A DNA stretch of 64,000 nt from positions 3,224,001 through 3,288,000 of the forward strand of contig NZ_JBEPOK010000001.1 in NCBI RefSeq assembly GCF_040546765.1. Reading direction: 5' to 3'. A program made the position numbers and the translations under genes. The stretch's first letter is position 1. The number at the start of each line of letters is the position of its first letter. Below the pieces are notes generated by a model. That model had not been told where the DNA came from, searched no databases, and was given only the letters and a program-made list of their open reading frames with translations. Shown here one piece after another: positions 16,071 to 29,400 of the stretch. Origin of the DNA: Arthrobacter sp. OAP107. Its GTDB lineage: Bacteria > Actinomycetota > Actinomycetes > Actinomycetales > Micrococcaceae.

Positions 16071-16099
16071 GACCCCCGCCACCAACGGTGACGGGGGTC
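16071..16099 (-). terminator. Intrinsic terminator after pyk
   Basis: On the minus strand GACCCCCG and CGGGGGTC enclose CACC-AAC-GGTG with one mismatch, followed by a T-rich run (TTCTTTTTCTCTT). It begins 16 bases after the pyk stop at 16115. Confidence 0.75.
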
Positions 16100-16114
16100 T
16101 CGCTTCAGGCCAAC

Positions 16115-17629
16115 CTACTCAACGGGAGCGGCCGGAGCCTTGTTCTTCTTCTTCTTTTCCGGCCAGGGGCCGAGCTTTTCCTTCTTCTCGGCGGCTTCGC
16201 CAGCGCGCGGGGTGTCGGCGAGGTCGCCCACCTTGTGGACCTTCAGCGAGTTGGTCGAACCTGCTTTTCCGGGAGGGGAACCGGCAGCGATGACCACGAG
16301 GTCGCCGTCTTCCACGAGTCCCATGTCCAGCAGGCTCTGGTCCACCTGTGCGGTCATTTCATCCGTGTGCCCCACCATGGCGACCAGCTGCGGCTGAATG
16401 CCCCAGGTCAGCGCCAGCTGGTTCCACACGTGCTCCACGGGGGTGAACGCGAAGACCGGCTTGATCGGGCGGAGGCGGGACAGGCGGCGTGCCGAGTCAC
16501 CGGACTGCGTGAACGTACAGATGTACTTGGCGTCCAGCTGGTCGGCGATTTCGACGGCGGCCCGCGTGATCGCGCCACCACGGGTCTTGGGCTTGGTCCC
16601 CAGCGGGGGGACGCGCTCCAGCCCGTGCTCCTCGGTGGACTCGATGATCCGGGCCATGGTCTTGACGGTCTCGATCGGGTACTTGCCCACGCTGGTTTCA
16701 CCGGACAGCATGACCGCGTCGGCACCATCAAGCACTGCGTTGGCGCAGTCGGAAGCCTCTGCACGGGTCGGGCGCGGGTTGTCGATCATCGACTCCAGCA
16801 CCTGGGTTGCCACGATGACCGGCTTCGCCCAGCGGCGTGCCAGTTCGATGGCGCGCTTCTGCACGATCGGCACTTCCTCCAGCGGAAGCTCCACGCCCAG
16901 GTCTCCACGGGCCACCATGATCGCGTCGAATGCGTCGATGATCTCGTGGAGCTGGTCCACGGCCTGCGGCTTCTCAATCTTGGCGATCACCGGAACCCTG
17001 CGGCCTTCTTCGTCCATGATCTCGTGGACGCGCTTGATGTCGGAAGCGTCACGGACGAAGGACAGGGCAACCAGGTCCACGCCGCGGCGAATGGCCCAAC
17101 GCAGGTCGTCCTCGTCCTTTTCGCTCAAGGCGGGGACGTTCACGGCGACGCCGGGGAGGTTGATGCCCTTGTTGTTGGACACGAACCCGCCCACGGTCAC
17201 CTTGGCGACAACCTTGACGTCGTCCACCTCGATGGCGCGCAGCGCCACCTTGCCGTCGTCGATCAGCAGGGCGTCACCCGGGTTTACGTCCTCGGTGAGG
17301 CTTTTCAGGGTAGTGGAGCAGATGTCCTTGGTGCCGGGGACGTCCTCAGTGGTGATCGTGAAGATGTCCCCCACAGCCAACAGGTGCGGACCATCCACGA
17401 AGCGGCCCAGGCGGATCTTGGGGCCCTGCAGGTCGGCCATGATCGCCACAGCCTTACCCAGGTCGGAAGCGGCCTTTCGGACGTTCTCATAGGTGTTGTC
17501 ATGCACGGCGTAGTCGCCGTGGCTCATGTTCATGCGGGCTACATCAACGCCGGCTTCCAGCACCGCGAGGGTGTTTTCGTAGCTGGCAATGGCCGGTCCG
17601 AAGGTGGCCACAATCTTTGCGCGTCTCAT
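16115..17629 (-). CDS. pyk: Pyruvate kinase
   Basis: A 504-residue enzyme converting phosphoenolpyruvate and ADP to pyruvate and ATP, the last step of glycolysis. It starts MRRAKIVATFGPA, the typical family start, with the usual substrate motifs MNMSHGDY, KIEKPQAV and the catalytic region MVARGDLGVELPLE, and GADAVMLSGETSVGKYP. The C-terminal lobe is complete, and a lysine-rich tail (EKKEKLGPWPEKKKKNK) extends the usual 470-480 residues; its purpose is unclear. The gene stands alone between gltD (83-base gap) and its terminator. Start ATG 17629 is the usual one for the family. Confidence 0.97.
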   Translation of the reverse strand: MRRAKIVATFGPAIASYENTLAVLEAGVDVARMNMSHGDYAVHDNTYENVRKAASDLGKAVAIMADLQGPKIRLGRFVDGPHLLAVGDIFTITTEDVPGTKDICSTTLKSLTEDVNPGDALLIDDGKVALRAIEVDDVKVVAKVTVGGFVSNNKGINLPGVAVNVPALSEKDEDDLRWAIRRGVDLVALSFVRDASDIKRVHEIMDEEGRRVPVIAKIEKPQAVDQLHEIIDAFDAIMVARGDLGVELPLEEVPIVQKRAIELARRWAKPVIVATQVLESMIDNPRPTRAEASDCANAVLDGADAVMLSGETSVGKYPIETVKTMARIIESTEEHGLERVPPLGTKPKTRGGAITRAAVEIADQLDAKYICTFTQSGDSARRLSRLRPIKPVFAFTPVEHVWNQLALTWGIQPQLVAMVGHTDEMTAQVDQSLLDMGLVEDGDLVVIAAGSPPGKAGSTNSLKVHKVGDLADTPRAGEAAEKKEKLGPWPEKKKKNKAPAAPVE

Positions 17630-17712
17630 ATACCTACCCTATTTGTCACTTGCATTGGTTAAGTTGTCGCGGAGATGAATTCCCCGGGTCGGCCGCCACG
17701 AACGGTGGCGCT

Positions 17713-19162
17713 TTACAGGACGGCGATGGCGCGGTCCGTCGGAGCCACGGGTGCAGGAAGGATGGTGCTGCCCATCAGGTACTTGTCCACGGCCGCAGCT
17801 GCGGCACGGCCTTCGGCGATGGCCCACACGATCAGGGACTGTCCGCGGCCGGCGTCGCCCGCCACGAAAACACCCTCGGTGCTGGTCATGTAGTAGCCGT
17901 CACGCGCCACGTTGCCGCGGCCGTCGAACTCGGCGTTGACCTGCTCGGTGATGCCGGCCGGTTCCGCGCCGGTGAAGCCCAGGGACAGGAACACCAGGTC
18001 GGCCGGGATGATCCGCTCGGTGCCAGCCTTGGGGAGACGCTTGCCGTCAACGAATTCGGTCTCCGCAACCTTGACGCCGGTCAGCTTGCCGTCCTCGCCA
18101 ACGAACTCAACGGTGGAGGCGAGGTACGTGCGCTCACCGCCTTCCTCGTGGGCGCTGGCCACCTCGAAGAGGGTGGGGAACGTCGGCCACGGCTGGTGGC
18201 CGGCACGCTCCAGCGGCGGCTGCTTGCCGATCGCAAGGGTGGTAACCGATGCTGCCTGGTGGCGGTGCGCCGTGCCGATGCAGTCCGCACCGGTGTCGCC
18301 GCCGCCGAGGATGACAACGTGCTTGCCGCGGGCGTCGATGTGGTTCTCCGGAGACTCCCCCGCCACCACGCGGTTGGACGGCACCAGGTAATCCATGGCG
18401 AAGTGCACGCCGTCGAGGTCGCGGCCCGGGATGGGCAGGTCGCGCGGCACGGTGGCGCCGGTGGCGATGACCACGGCGTCGTAGCGGCGGCGCAGCTGCT
18501 CCCAGGTGACGTCCGTACCGACGGCGACGCCGGTGCGGAAGCGGGTGCCTTCGGCCTTCATCTGCTCGAGCCGGCGGTCCACCTGCTCTTTTTCCATCTT
18601 GAAGTCGGGGATGCCGTACCGCAGCAGGCCGCCGATCTTGTCGTCCCGTTCATACACGGCCACGGTGTGGCCGACGCGGGTCAGCTGCTGGGCAGCCGCC
18701 AGCCCTGCAGGGCCGGAACCGACGACGGCGACCGTCTTGCCGGTGAGGCGGTGCGGCGGCAGCGGGTTGACCCAGCCGTTGTCGAAGGCCTCATCGATGA
18801 TGGACACCTCGACCTGTTTGATGGTCACGGCAGGTTGGTTGATGCCCAGCACACACGACGCCTCGCACGGGGCGGGGCAAAGCCGGCCGGTCCATTCGGG
18901 GAAGTTGTTGGTGGCGTGCAGCCGCTCAATCGCTTCCTCGCCCTTGTCCCGCCACACGAGGTCGTTCCACTCGGGAATCAGGTTCCCCAGCGGGCAGCCC
19001 TGGTGGCAGAACGGCACGCCGCAGTCCATGCAGCGGCCGGCCTGGCTCTTCAGGACACCCTTTTCCTGGGCCTCGTACACTTCCTTCCAGTCCATGATGC
19101 GGACGGGAACGGGACGGCGCGGCTGGGTTTCACGCTGACGTACTTTCAGAAATCCGCGTGGA

Positions 19163-19170
<8 letters not shown>
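17713..19170 (-). CDS. gltD: Glutamate synthase small subunit
   Basis: A 485-residue NADPH-dependent flavoprotein that feeds electrons to GltB for making two glutamates from glutamine and 2-oxoglutarate. The N-terminal part holds the iron-sulfur cysteine groups (CMDC, FCHQGCP, then CPAPCEASC). FAD and NADPH sites follow (VVGSGPAGLAAA at about 148, and a second Rossmann motif VVILGGGDTGADC at about 290). It starts at GTG 19170, overlapping the gltB stop by eight bases, so the subunits are translationally coupled. Length is normal. Confidence 0.96.
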
Positions 19171-23779
<4,609 letters not shown>

Positions 23780-24045
23780 GGGAGACGTCCTTCCTCCTGA
23801 TCGTGCGTATGGAAGGGACAACGTTGGCCCCACTCAGAGCGCCACTGTGATGGGCACAACAAAGTGTTACTGCTTACTGGAAATTGTAGGGCAGGCATAC
23901 GTGCTGAACTAACAGTTACGCAGGCTTTCGCCCCGGGGCTTGACCGGCCAGCAGCTCTATGCTGACCGGAGTCGCCTCTGCCACGACGCTGTGGTGGTGG
24001 GCGCTCCGAGCGGTAACTCTCTGCAGCCCTGGGTACCGGCGCCTT

Positions 24046-25323
24046 CTAGCGTGAGCTGTCGGCCTCCGGCGCGGTCCCGGTGTCTGTACCACCGGACTTT
24101 CCGGTGTTCCGCGACTCCGCGGCGGATGGGGTTCCGCCGGTGGATGCCGGGACTGCTTCCGTTTGGGCAGAAGCTAGCCCGGAACCGTTTTGGTTATCAG
24201 GGAGATTATCACGCGATTCACTATCTGAGACAACAGGGTCCGTATCACGGACCGGATTGCCGGTCACATTTGAAGCGGAAGCCGAGCCCTTCGTTGAGTC
24301 CGGGCCCGACGCCGAAACTGCCGTTGCCACGCCAGCCGGCTTCCCGCCGTCGGCCTTTACGGACGGCGGCTCCCCGGCGTCAGCCTCCGCGGAGACAGCG
24401 GGGGCCGGCTCCCGGCCCGGCAGGTAGACACTGTCCGGGTTGCCGCCCTTGCGCCGGCCCAGCCAGATGAACACCGCCAGCGCGGCGATGAACACGAAGA
24501 TGCTGGTCCAGACGTTCAGGCGGGTGGTGATGCCGAACAGGCTGATCTGCTCGGCGTCGTCGATCCGCATGGCCTCGATCCAGACCCGGCCCAGCGTGTA
24601 GTACATGGCGTACAGCCAGAAGAGCCGGCCGCGGCGGAAGTGGAACCGGCGGTCGAGGGCCAGCAGGATCAGCACACCCGCGATGTTCCACAGCGATTCA
24701 TAGAGGAACGTGGGGTGGAACAGGGTGTCCGCCGGGTAGCCTGCCGGGAAGTTGGCGTTGTCCGCGTCCACCTGGAGTCCCCACGGAAGAGTGGTGGGGC
24801 CGCCGAAGAGTTCCTGGTTGAAGTAGTTTCCCCACCGGCCGAGGGCCTGCGCCAGCAGCAGCCCCGGGGCCGCGGCGTCGATGAACGCGGTGAGCTTGAC
24901 GCCGGCACGGCGGCAGCCGATCCAGGCGCCGAACGCACCCAGCACCACGGCACCCCAGATTCCGAGGCCGCCGCGCTGGATCTGCGGGATCAGCGAGAGG
25001 TCCCCGGTGCCGTCGAAGCCGGGACCGAAGTACGCGTCCGGGGACGAGAACACGTGGTAAAGCCGGCCGCCGATGATACCGAACGGGATGGCCCAGATGG
25101 CGATGTCCCAGACGCTGCCTTCCGGCGCTCCGCGCCTGGCCCAGCGGACGGACGTCAGCCACAGGCCCACGACGATGCCCGCCAGGATGCACAGGGCATA
25201 GGCGTGGATGCGGAGCGATCCCCACGGCAGCGGAATGTCGAATCCGGACCAGTCCGGGCTCGGGATGCTTGCGGGCACCATGCCGGCCGGAATCAGTGCG
25301 GCTGCGGTGAGGAACGTCTGCAT
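24046..25323 (-). CDS. lgt: Prolipoprotein diacylglyceryl transferase with a long disordered tail
   Basis: A 425-residue membrane enzyme that attaches diacylglyceryl to the cysteine of prolipoproteins, the first lipoprotein maturation step. Its seven-helix core (about residues 20-300) carries family motifs HAYALCILAGI, GRLYHVFSS and ALGRWGNYFNQELFGGP. Residues about 310-425 are a hydrophilic Ala/Ser/Gly/Asp tail (SASASNVTGNPV, TGTAPEADSSR) with no recognised domain; such tails occur in actinobacterial Lgt proteins. It follows trpA after seven bases and may be part of that transcript. It is upstream of gltB but separated by about 265 bases. Confidence 0.96.
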   Translation of the reverse strand: MQTFLTAAALIPAGMVPASIPSPDWSGFDIPLPWGSLRIHAYALCILAGIVVGLWLTSVRWARRGAPEGSVWDIAIWAIPFGIIGGRLYHVFSSPDAYFGPGFDGTGDLSLIPQIQRGGLGIWGAVVLGAFGAWIGCRRAGVKLTAFIDAAAPGLLLAQALGRWGNYFNQELFGGPTTLPWGLQVDADNANFPAGYPADTLFHPTFLYESLWNIAGVLILLALDRRFHFRRGRLFWLYAMYYTLGRVWIEAMRIDDAEQISLFGITTRLNVWTSIFVFIAALAVFIWLGRRKGGNPDSVYLPGREPAPAVSAEADAGEPPSVKADGGKPAGVATAVSASGPDSTKGSASASNVTGNPVRDTDPVVSDSESRDNLPDNQNGSGLASAQTEAVPASTGGTPSAAESRNTGKSGGTDTGTAPEADSSR

Positions 25324-25330
25324 GGTTGCG

Positions 25331-26149
25331 TTACTTCCTGGTCAGTCCGGTACTGAGGTCTTTCGTGAGCTTCGCGACGGCGTCCACGCCGCCGTCGCGC
25401 ACGGCCGCGACGAGCGCCGAACCGACGATGACGCCGTCCGCGTAGGCCGCGATCTCCGCGACCTGAGCGGCGGTGGACACGCCGAGGCCGACGCACACGC
25501 GTTCCGCGCCGGCTGCCTTGGCCGCGGCGACGACGCCGGTGGCGGCATCGCTTACGGCCGTGCGGGCGCCGGTGACGCCCATGATGGAGACCGCGTAGAC
25601 GAAGCCTCGGCTCGCCTCCACGGTCCGGCGCATGCGCTCGGGCGTGGAGGAGGGCGCCACCAGGAAGACCCGGTCCAGGCCGTACTTCTCCGACGCGTCC
25701 ATCCACTCGGCCGCCTCATCCGGGATCAGATCCGGGGTGATGAGCCCGGCTCCCCCGGCCTCGGCCAGGCGCCGCGAGAACTCATCCACGCCCATCCGGA
25801 CCACGGGATTCCAGTACGTCATGACCAGGACGGCGGCGTCGGTCTGGCTGGTGATCCCGGCGACGACGTCAAAGACCTGCCGGACGTGGAAGCCGTTGGC
25901 CAGGGCCTCGGTGGTGGCCGCCTGGATGACCGGGCCGTCCATGACGGGGTCCGAGTACGGGATGCCGATCTCGATCAGGTCGGCGCCGTTTTCCGCGAGG
26001 GCGATGCCGGCGGCGATGGTCTCCTCGACGCTGGGGTACCCCGCGGGCAGATAGCCGATCAGGGCCGCACGGCCCTCCGCGCGGGCCTTGTCGATCGCGA
26101 TGGCCGACTTGCTGGTGGCCGAAGTGCTGGTGTTGGGGGCCGTGGTCAC
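25331..26149 (-). CDS. trpA: Tryptophan synthase alpha subunit
   Basis: A 272-residue TIM-barrel enzyme that cleaves indole-3-glycerol phosphate to indole for the TrpB partner. It starts at GTG 26149, overlapping the trpB stop as GTGA; the frame is open further upstream but that overlaps trpB. Motifs: catalytic Glu and Asp in ADLIEIGIPYSDPVMDGP, phosphate loops VSIMGVTG and GVIVGSALV. The order trpB-trpA is usual. It is followed seven bases later by lgt. Confidence 0.96.
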   Translation of the reverse strand: MTTAPNTSTSATSKSAIAIDKARAEGRAALIGYLPAGYPSVEETIAAGIALAENGADLIEIGIPYSDPVMDGPVIQAATTEALANGFHVRQVFDVVAGITSQTDAAVLVMTYWNPVVRMGVDEFSRRLAEAGGAGLITPDLIPDEAAEWMDASEKYGLDRVFLVAPSSTPERMRRTVEASRGFVYAVSIMGVTGARTAVSDAATGVVAAAKAAGAERVCVGLGVSTAAQVAEIAAYADGVIVGSALVAAVRDGGVDAVAKLTKDLSTGLTRK

Positions 26150-27492
26150 AGCTGCTCCCCTTCCTTGCCGATGGTTGCTTCGGCCGAGTCCTGGTCCAGG
26201 AGGTCGAACCACTCTGCCGCGGTGGCCACGTCCTTGTCTCCCCTGCCGGACAGGTTCACGATCACGATCTTGTCTGCGGCCCCGGCGGGGCCGGCTTCGG
26301 CGGCCAGCCGCTGGCCCACCTTGATGGCGCCGGCCAGGGCGTGGGAGGACTCGATCGCGGGGATGATGCCCTCGTTGCGGCACAGGAGCCGGAAGGCTTC
26401 CATGGCTTCGCTGTCCGTGATCGGCTCGTAGCTGACGCGTCCGATGTCGGCCAGGTAGGAGTGCTCCGGTCCGACGCCGGGGTAGTCCAGACCGGCGGAG
26501 ATGGAGTGCGACTCGATGGTCTGGCCGTCGTCGTCCTGCATCAGGTAGGACCGGGCACCGTGCAGCACCCCGGGCCGGCCGAGCGTGATGGTGGCCGCGT
26601 GGCGGCCGGTTTCGACGCCGTCACCGCCGGCCTCGAAGCCGTAAATCTTCACGGACGGGTCATCGAGGAAGCCGTGGAAGATGCCGATGGCGTTGGAGCC
26701 GCCGCCGATGCAGGCGCAGACGGCGTCCGGCAGCCGGCCTGCCTGCTCGAGGATCTGGGCGCGGGCCTCCTCGCCGATGACTTCATGGAAGTACCGGACC
26801 AGGGCCGGGAACGGGTGGGCGCCTGCTGCCGTGCCGAGCAGGTAGTGGGTGTTGCCGACGTTGGCCACCCAGTCCCGGAGGGCTTCGTTGATCGCGTCCT
26901 TGAGGGTCTGCGATCCGTTGGTGACGGGGATGACCGTGGCGCCCAGGAGTTCCATCCGGGCCACGTTCAGCGCCTGCCGGCGGCAGTCCTCGGCGCCCAT
27001 GTAGACCACGCATTCCAGGCCCAGCAGGGCAGCTGCCGTCGCACTGGCCACGCCGTGCTGGCCCGCGCCGGTCTCGGCGATCACGCGGGTCTTGCCCATC
27101 CGCTTGGCAAGCAGCGCCTGTCCCAGCACGTTGTTGATCTTGTGCGAGCCTGTGTGGTTCAGGTCCTCGCGCTTGAGGAAGATCCGGACTCCGCCGGCGT
27201 GCTCAGCAAAGCGCTTCGCCTCGGTCAGGAGCGAGGGCCGGCCGGAGTAGTTCTTATTCAGGTCCGCGATCTGGGCGGTGAACCCGGGATCGGCCTTGGC
27301 CTTCTCGAACGTGTCCTCGAGCTCGTCCAGGGCCGCGATCAGTGACTCAGGCATCCAGCGCCCGCCATAGGCGCCGAAGTAGGGCCCCGGGGCGTGGCGC
27401 AGCGAGGTGCCTCCCTGCAGGAATGCATCCACCGAGCCCTGGTCAGAGCCGGCTGTTGGCGCGTCGGCCATCAGTCTCACCATCCTGTTCAC
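26146..27492 (-). CDS. trpB: Tryptophan synthase beta subunit
   Basis: A 448-residue PLP enzyme joining indole and serine to make tryptophan. PLP lysine is in HTGSHKINN, glycine-rich phosphate loop GGGSNAIG at about 265, and the conserved EAGG. Start GTG 27492 has AGGA five bases upstream; ATG 27483 or 27471 are alternatives, since the N-terminal 40 residues are variable. It overlaps trpA by four bases. A perfect 23-bp palindrome stands 27 bases upstream. Confidence 0.96.
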   Translation of the reverse strand: MNRMVRLMADAPTAGSDQGSVDAFLQGGTSLRHAPGPYFGAYGGRWMPESLIAALDELEDTFEKAKADPGFTAQIADLNKNYSGRPSLLTEAKRFAEHAGGVRIFLKREDLNHTGSHKINNVLGQALLAKRMGKTRVIAETGAGQHGVASATAAALLGLECVVYMGAEDCRRQALNVARMELLGATVIPVTNGSQTLKDAINEALRDWVANVGNTHYLLGTAAGAHPFPALVRYFHEVIGEEARAQILEQAGRLPDAVCACIGGGSNAIGIFHGFLDDPSVKIYGFEAGGDGVETGRHAATITLGRPGVLHGARSYLMQDDDGQTIESHSISAGLDYPGVGPEHSYLADIGRVSYEPITDSEAMEAFRLLCRNEGIIPAIESSHALAGAIKVGQRLAAEAGPAGAADKIVIVNLSGRGDKDVATAAEWFDLLDQDSAEATIGKEGEQL

Positions 27493-27518
27493 TTTTTCCT
27501 ATTGATGTCAGGCGCCAT

Positions 27519-27541
27519 CTGTCCGCACGTCGTGCGGACAG
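27519..27541. promoter_or_regulatory. Perfect 23-bp palindrome between trpC and trpB
   Basis: CTGTCCGCACG and CGTGCGGACAG are exact inverted copies around one T. It lies in the 73-base gap before trpB, with no T-run in either direction. It could be an operator for trpBA or an RNA hairpin that tunes expression between trpC and trpB. The binding protein, if any, is unknown. Confidence 0.6.
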
Positions 27542-27565
27542 AAGGTGCCACGGTTGGGTGGGAGC

Positions 27566-28384
27566 TCAGGCCCGGGCGGCAATGGCCGCTGCGCCGGCCG
27601 CCGTGAACTCCGCGATGCGTTCACGCGGGGTGGCGTCGCTGACGAGCGCCTCCCCCACGAGGATGGCGTTGGCGCCATGCGCCGCGTAGTGCGCAACGTC
27701 GTCGGCGTTCCGAACGCCCGACTCCGCCACCACCACGGCGCCGGCGGGGATGCTGCCCGCGAGCGAGGCGAAAACGGAACGGTCTACGTCGAGCGTCTTG
27801 AGGTTGCGGACGTTGACGCCGATGATCCTGGCGTCGGCGGCCACGGCGCGCTCGACTTCATCCGGCGTGTGCGTTTCCACCAGCACGTTCATGCCGAGTT
27901 CACGGCTCAGGGCGCTGAACTCGCGCAGCTGCTGGTCGGACAGCGCGGCGACGATCAGCAGGATGAGGTCCGCGCCGTGGGCGCGGGCTTCCCAGATCTG
28001 GTACTCGTCCAGCGTGAAGTCCTTGCGCAGCAGCGGCACGTCCACCCGGCCGCGGACGGCGTCCAGGTCGGCCAGCGAACCGCTGAAACGGCGCTGCTCG
28101 GTCAGCACGCTGATCACCGCGGCTCCGCCGTCAGCGTACTGCACGGCCAGCGATGCGGGGTCCGCGATGCTGGCGAGGTCGCCCTTGGAGGGGCTACGGC
28201 GCTTGATCTCGGCGATGACCTTGAGCTCACCGCGGTCCTGCGACAGCCCGCCAAGGGCAGCCCAGGCGTCACGGGCAGGAGCCGCCGCCAGGGCGCGGTC
28301 TTTCAGTTCCGCGAGGGACACGAGGCGCTTCCGGTCCTCCATGTCCTCCCTGGCACCGGCGTTGATGTCGTCGAGAACAGTCAC
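27566..28384 (-). CDS. trpC: Indole-3-glycerol phosphate synthase
   Basis: A 272-residue TIM-barrel enzyme that closes the indole ring in tryptophan synthesis. Family motifs are visible: VIAEIKRRSPSKG with the catalytic lysine, LLRKDFTLDEYQI, IGVNVRNLKTLDVD, and VAESGVRNADD. It is monofunctional, with no TrpF part. Start ATG 28384 lies two bases after the HGxxPAAW gene's stop. It is followed by trpB across the palindrome. Confidence 0.96.
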   Translation of the reverse strand: MTVLDDINAGAREDMEDRKRLVSLAELKDRALAAAPARDAWAALGGLSQDRGELKVIAEIKRRSPSKGDLASIADPASLAVQYADGGAAVISVLTEQRRFSGSLADLDAVRGRVDVPLLRKDFTLDEYQIWEARAHGADLILLIVAALSDQQLREFSALSRELGMNVLVETHTPDEVERAVAADARIIGVNVRNLKTLDVDRSVFASLAGSIPAGAVVVAESGVRNADDVAHYAAHGANAILVGEALVSDATPRERIAEFTAAGAAAIAARA

Positions 28385-28386
28385 GA

Positions 28387-28671
28387 TTAGTGGCCGGTGT
28401 TCTTGATCTTGCTGCCGCCCACGCCGTAGCCTGCCTTGCGCATGATGAAGCCGGCCAGCAGGCCAACGAACATGACGGCGATGCCGGCCCAGAAGATCGG
28501 GCTGTTGGCAATGACGAACGCGATGGAGGCGATGAGGGCGCCGATGAGCATGACGATCACGCAGGTCCAGGCGGCCGGGCTGTTGCCGTGGCCCAGGTCG
28601 ATGCTGTGGTCGATGCCGTGGTGCTCCTTGGGGGCCGCGGGCTTTGTACCGGAAACAGTGGCTTTGCTCAT
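28387..28671 (-). CDS. HGxxPAAW family small membrane protein
   Basis: A 94-residue protein with two membrane helices (about 35-54 and 59-76) preceded by the signature HGNSPAAWT, which gives the family its name. Its function is unknown, but it is regularly found between trpE and trpC in actinobacteria, often with the trp-associated membrane protein. Here it is within the same run, ending two bases before trpC. A His-rich stretch (EHHGIDHSIDLGHG) precedes the signature; metal binding is possible but not shown. Confidence 0.85.
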   Translation of the reverse strand: MSKATVSGTKPAAPKEHHGIDHSIDLGHGNSPAAWTCVIVMLIGALIASIAFVIANSPIFWAGIAVMFVGLLAGFIMRKAGYGVGGSKIKNTGH

Positions 28672-28767
28672 GTGAATCTCCTCAGGATCAATACTGCTTA
28701 CATTCTGCCATTTTTTGCCGCGGCCTTCGGCATCGCTGCCGGGGTGCGTGGCTGCGTGACCCGCGGC

Positions 28768-29400
28768 TCAGGTGGGGTCATCGCCCCGGGAGAGCCTGTC
28801 CCAGCTGTCGATCTCGTCCACCGGGCCGCCCTGTTCGGCGGCCGGACCTGCCGCCGCGGCGTCGTATTTGGTCCGCGACTTCCAGTAGCGTCCCGCCGGA
28901 ACCACCAGCAGGCCGCCGATGGCCAACAGCGAACCTGCGACGACGGCGAGCACCGGGAAGGCGCTGACGGTCACGTCCGCGGTCCCTCCCGACACCCCCG
29001 TGGCGGCGGCGATGGAGCCCTGGGCTGCGGCCAGCGGATCTGCGAGTACGGTGGCCGCCGCGGCAATGATGCCGGCTGCGGCCAGCACGATGATGGCCGT
29101 GATGACCCAGCGTGCGATCTTCCCGGCGATGGAGGCTGCCAGGCCGCCCGCCAGCGCCACGAGGGCAAGGGCCGTGACCGTGGTGGCCGCTTTGCTGCCC
29201 TGGACCTGGAGGCCGTCGCCGCCGGCGGCCTGGCCCAGCTGCTGGGGGTCCAGGTGGACCGTCAGCCAGGTCTGGGTGGTGGTGCCGAAGGCCGCCAGCG
29301 CCAGCGCAGCGATCAGCAGCACCACCGTGGACTTGCGGGCCCAGCCCGGCACCGTGCGGCCCGTTTTGCCGGGCACGGCGGATCCTGCGGGAAACGCCAT
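28768..29400 (-). CDS. Tryptophan-associated membrane protein (TIGR02234/Trp_oprn_chp type)
   Basis: A 210-residue protein with four membrane helices (about 25-43, 70-95, 98-118 and 145-168) and a hydrophilic tail. It overlaps the trpE stop as TGATG and belongs to the conserved actinobacterial protein family found in trp operons. Its role is unknown; a tryptophan-related transport or regulatory job is only inferred from its position. The loop after helix one carries a Gln/Asp patch (TWLTVHLDPQQLGQ). Confidence 0.85.
   Translation of the reverse strand: MAFPAGSAVPGKTGRTVPGWARKSTVVLLIAALALAAFGTTTQTWLTVHLDPQQLGQAAGGDGLQVQGSKAATTVTALALVALAGGLAASIAGKIARWVITAIIVLAAAGIIAAAATVLADPLAAAQGSIAAATGVSGGTADVTVSAFPVLAVVAGSLLAIGGLLVVPAGRYWKSRTKYDAAAAGPAAEQGGPVDEIDSWDRLSRGDDPT

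Noticed and set aside
16088..17662. A 524-codon plus-strand frame across pyk
   Set aside because: It is antisense to pyruvate kinase and only reflects codon composition.
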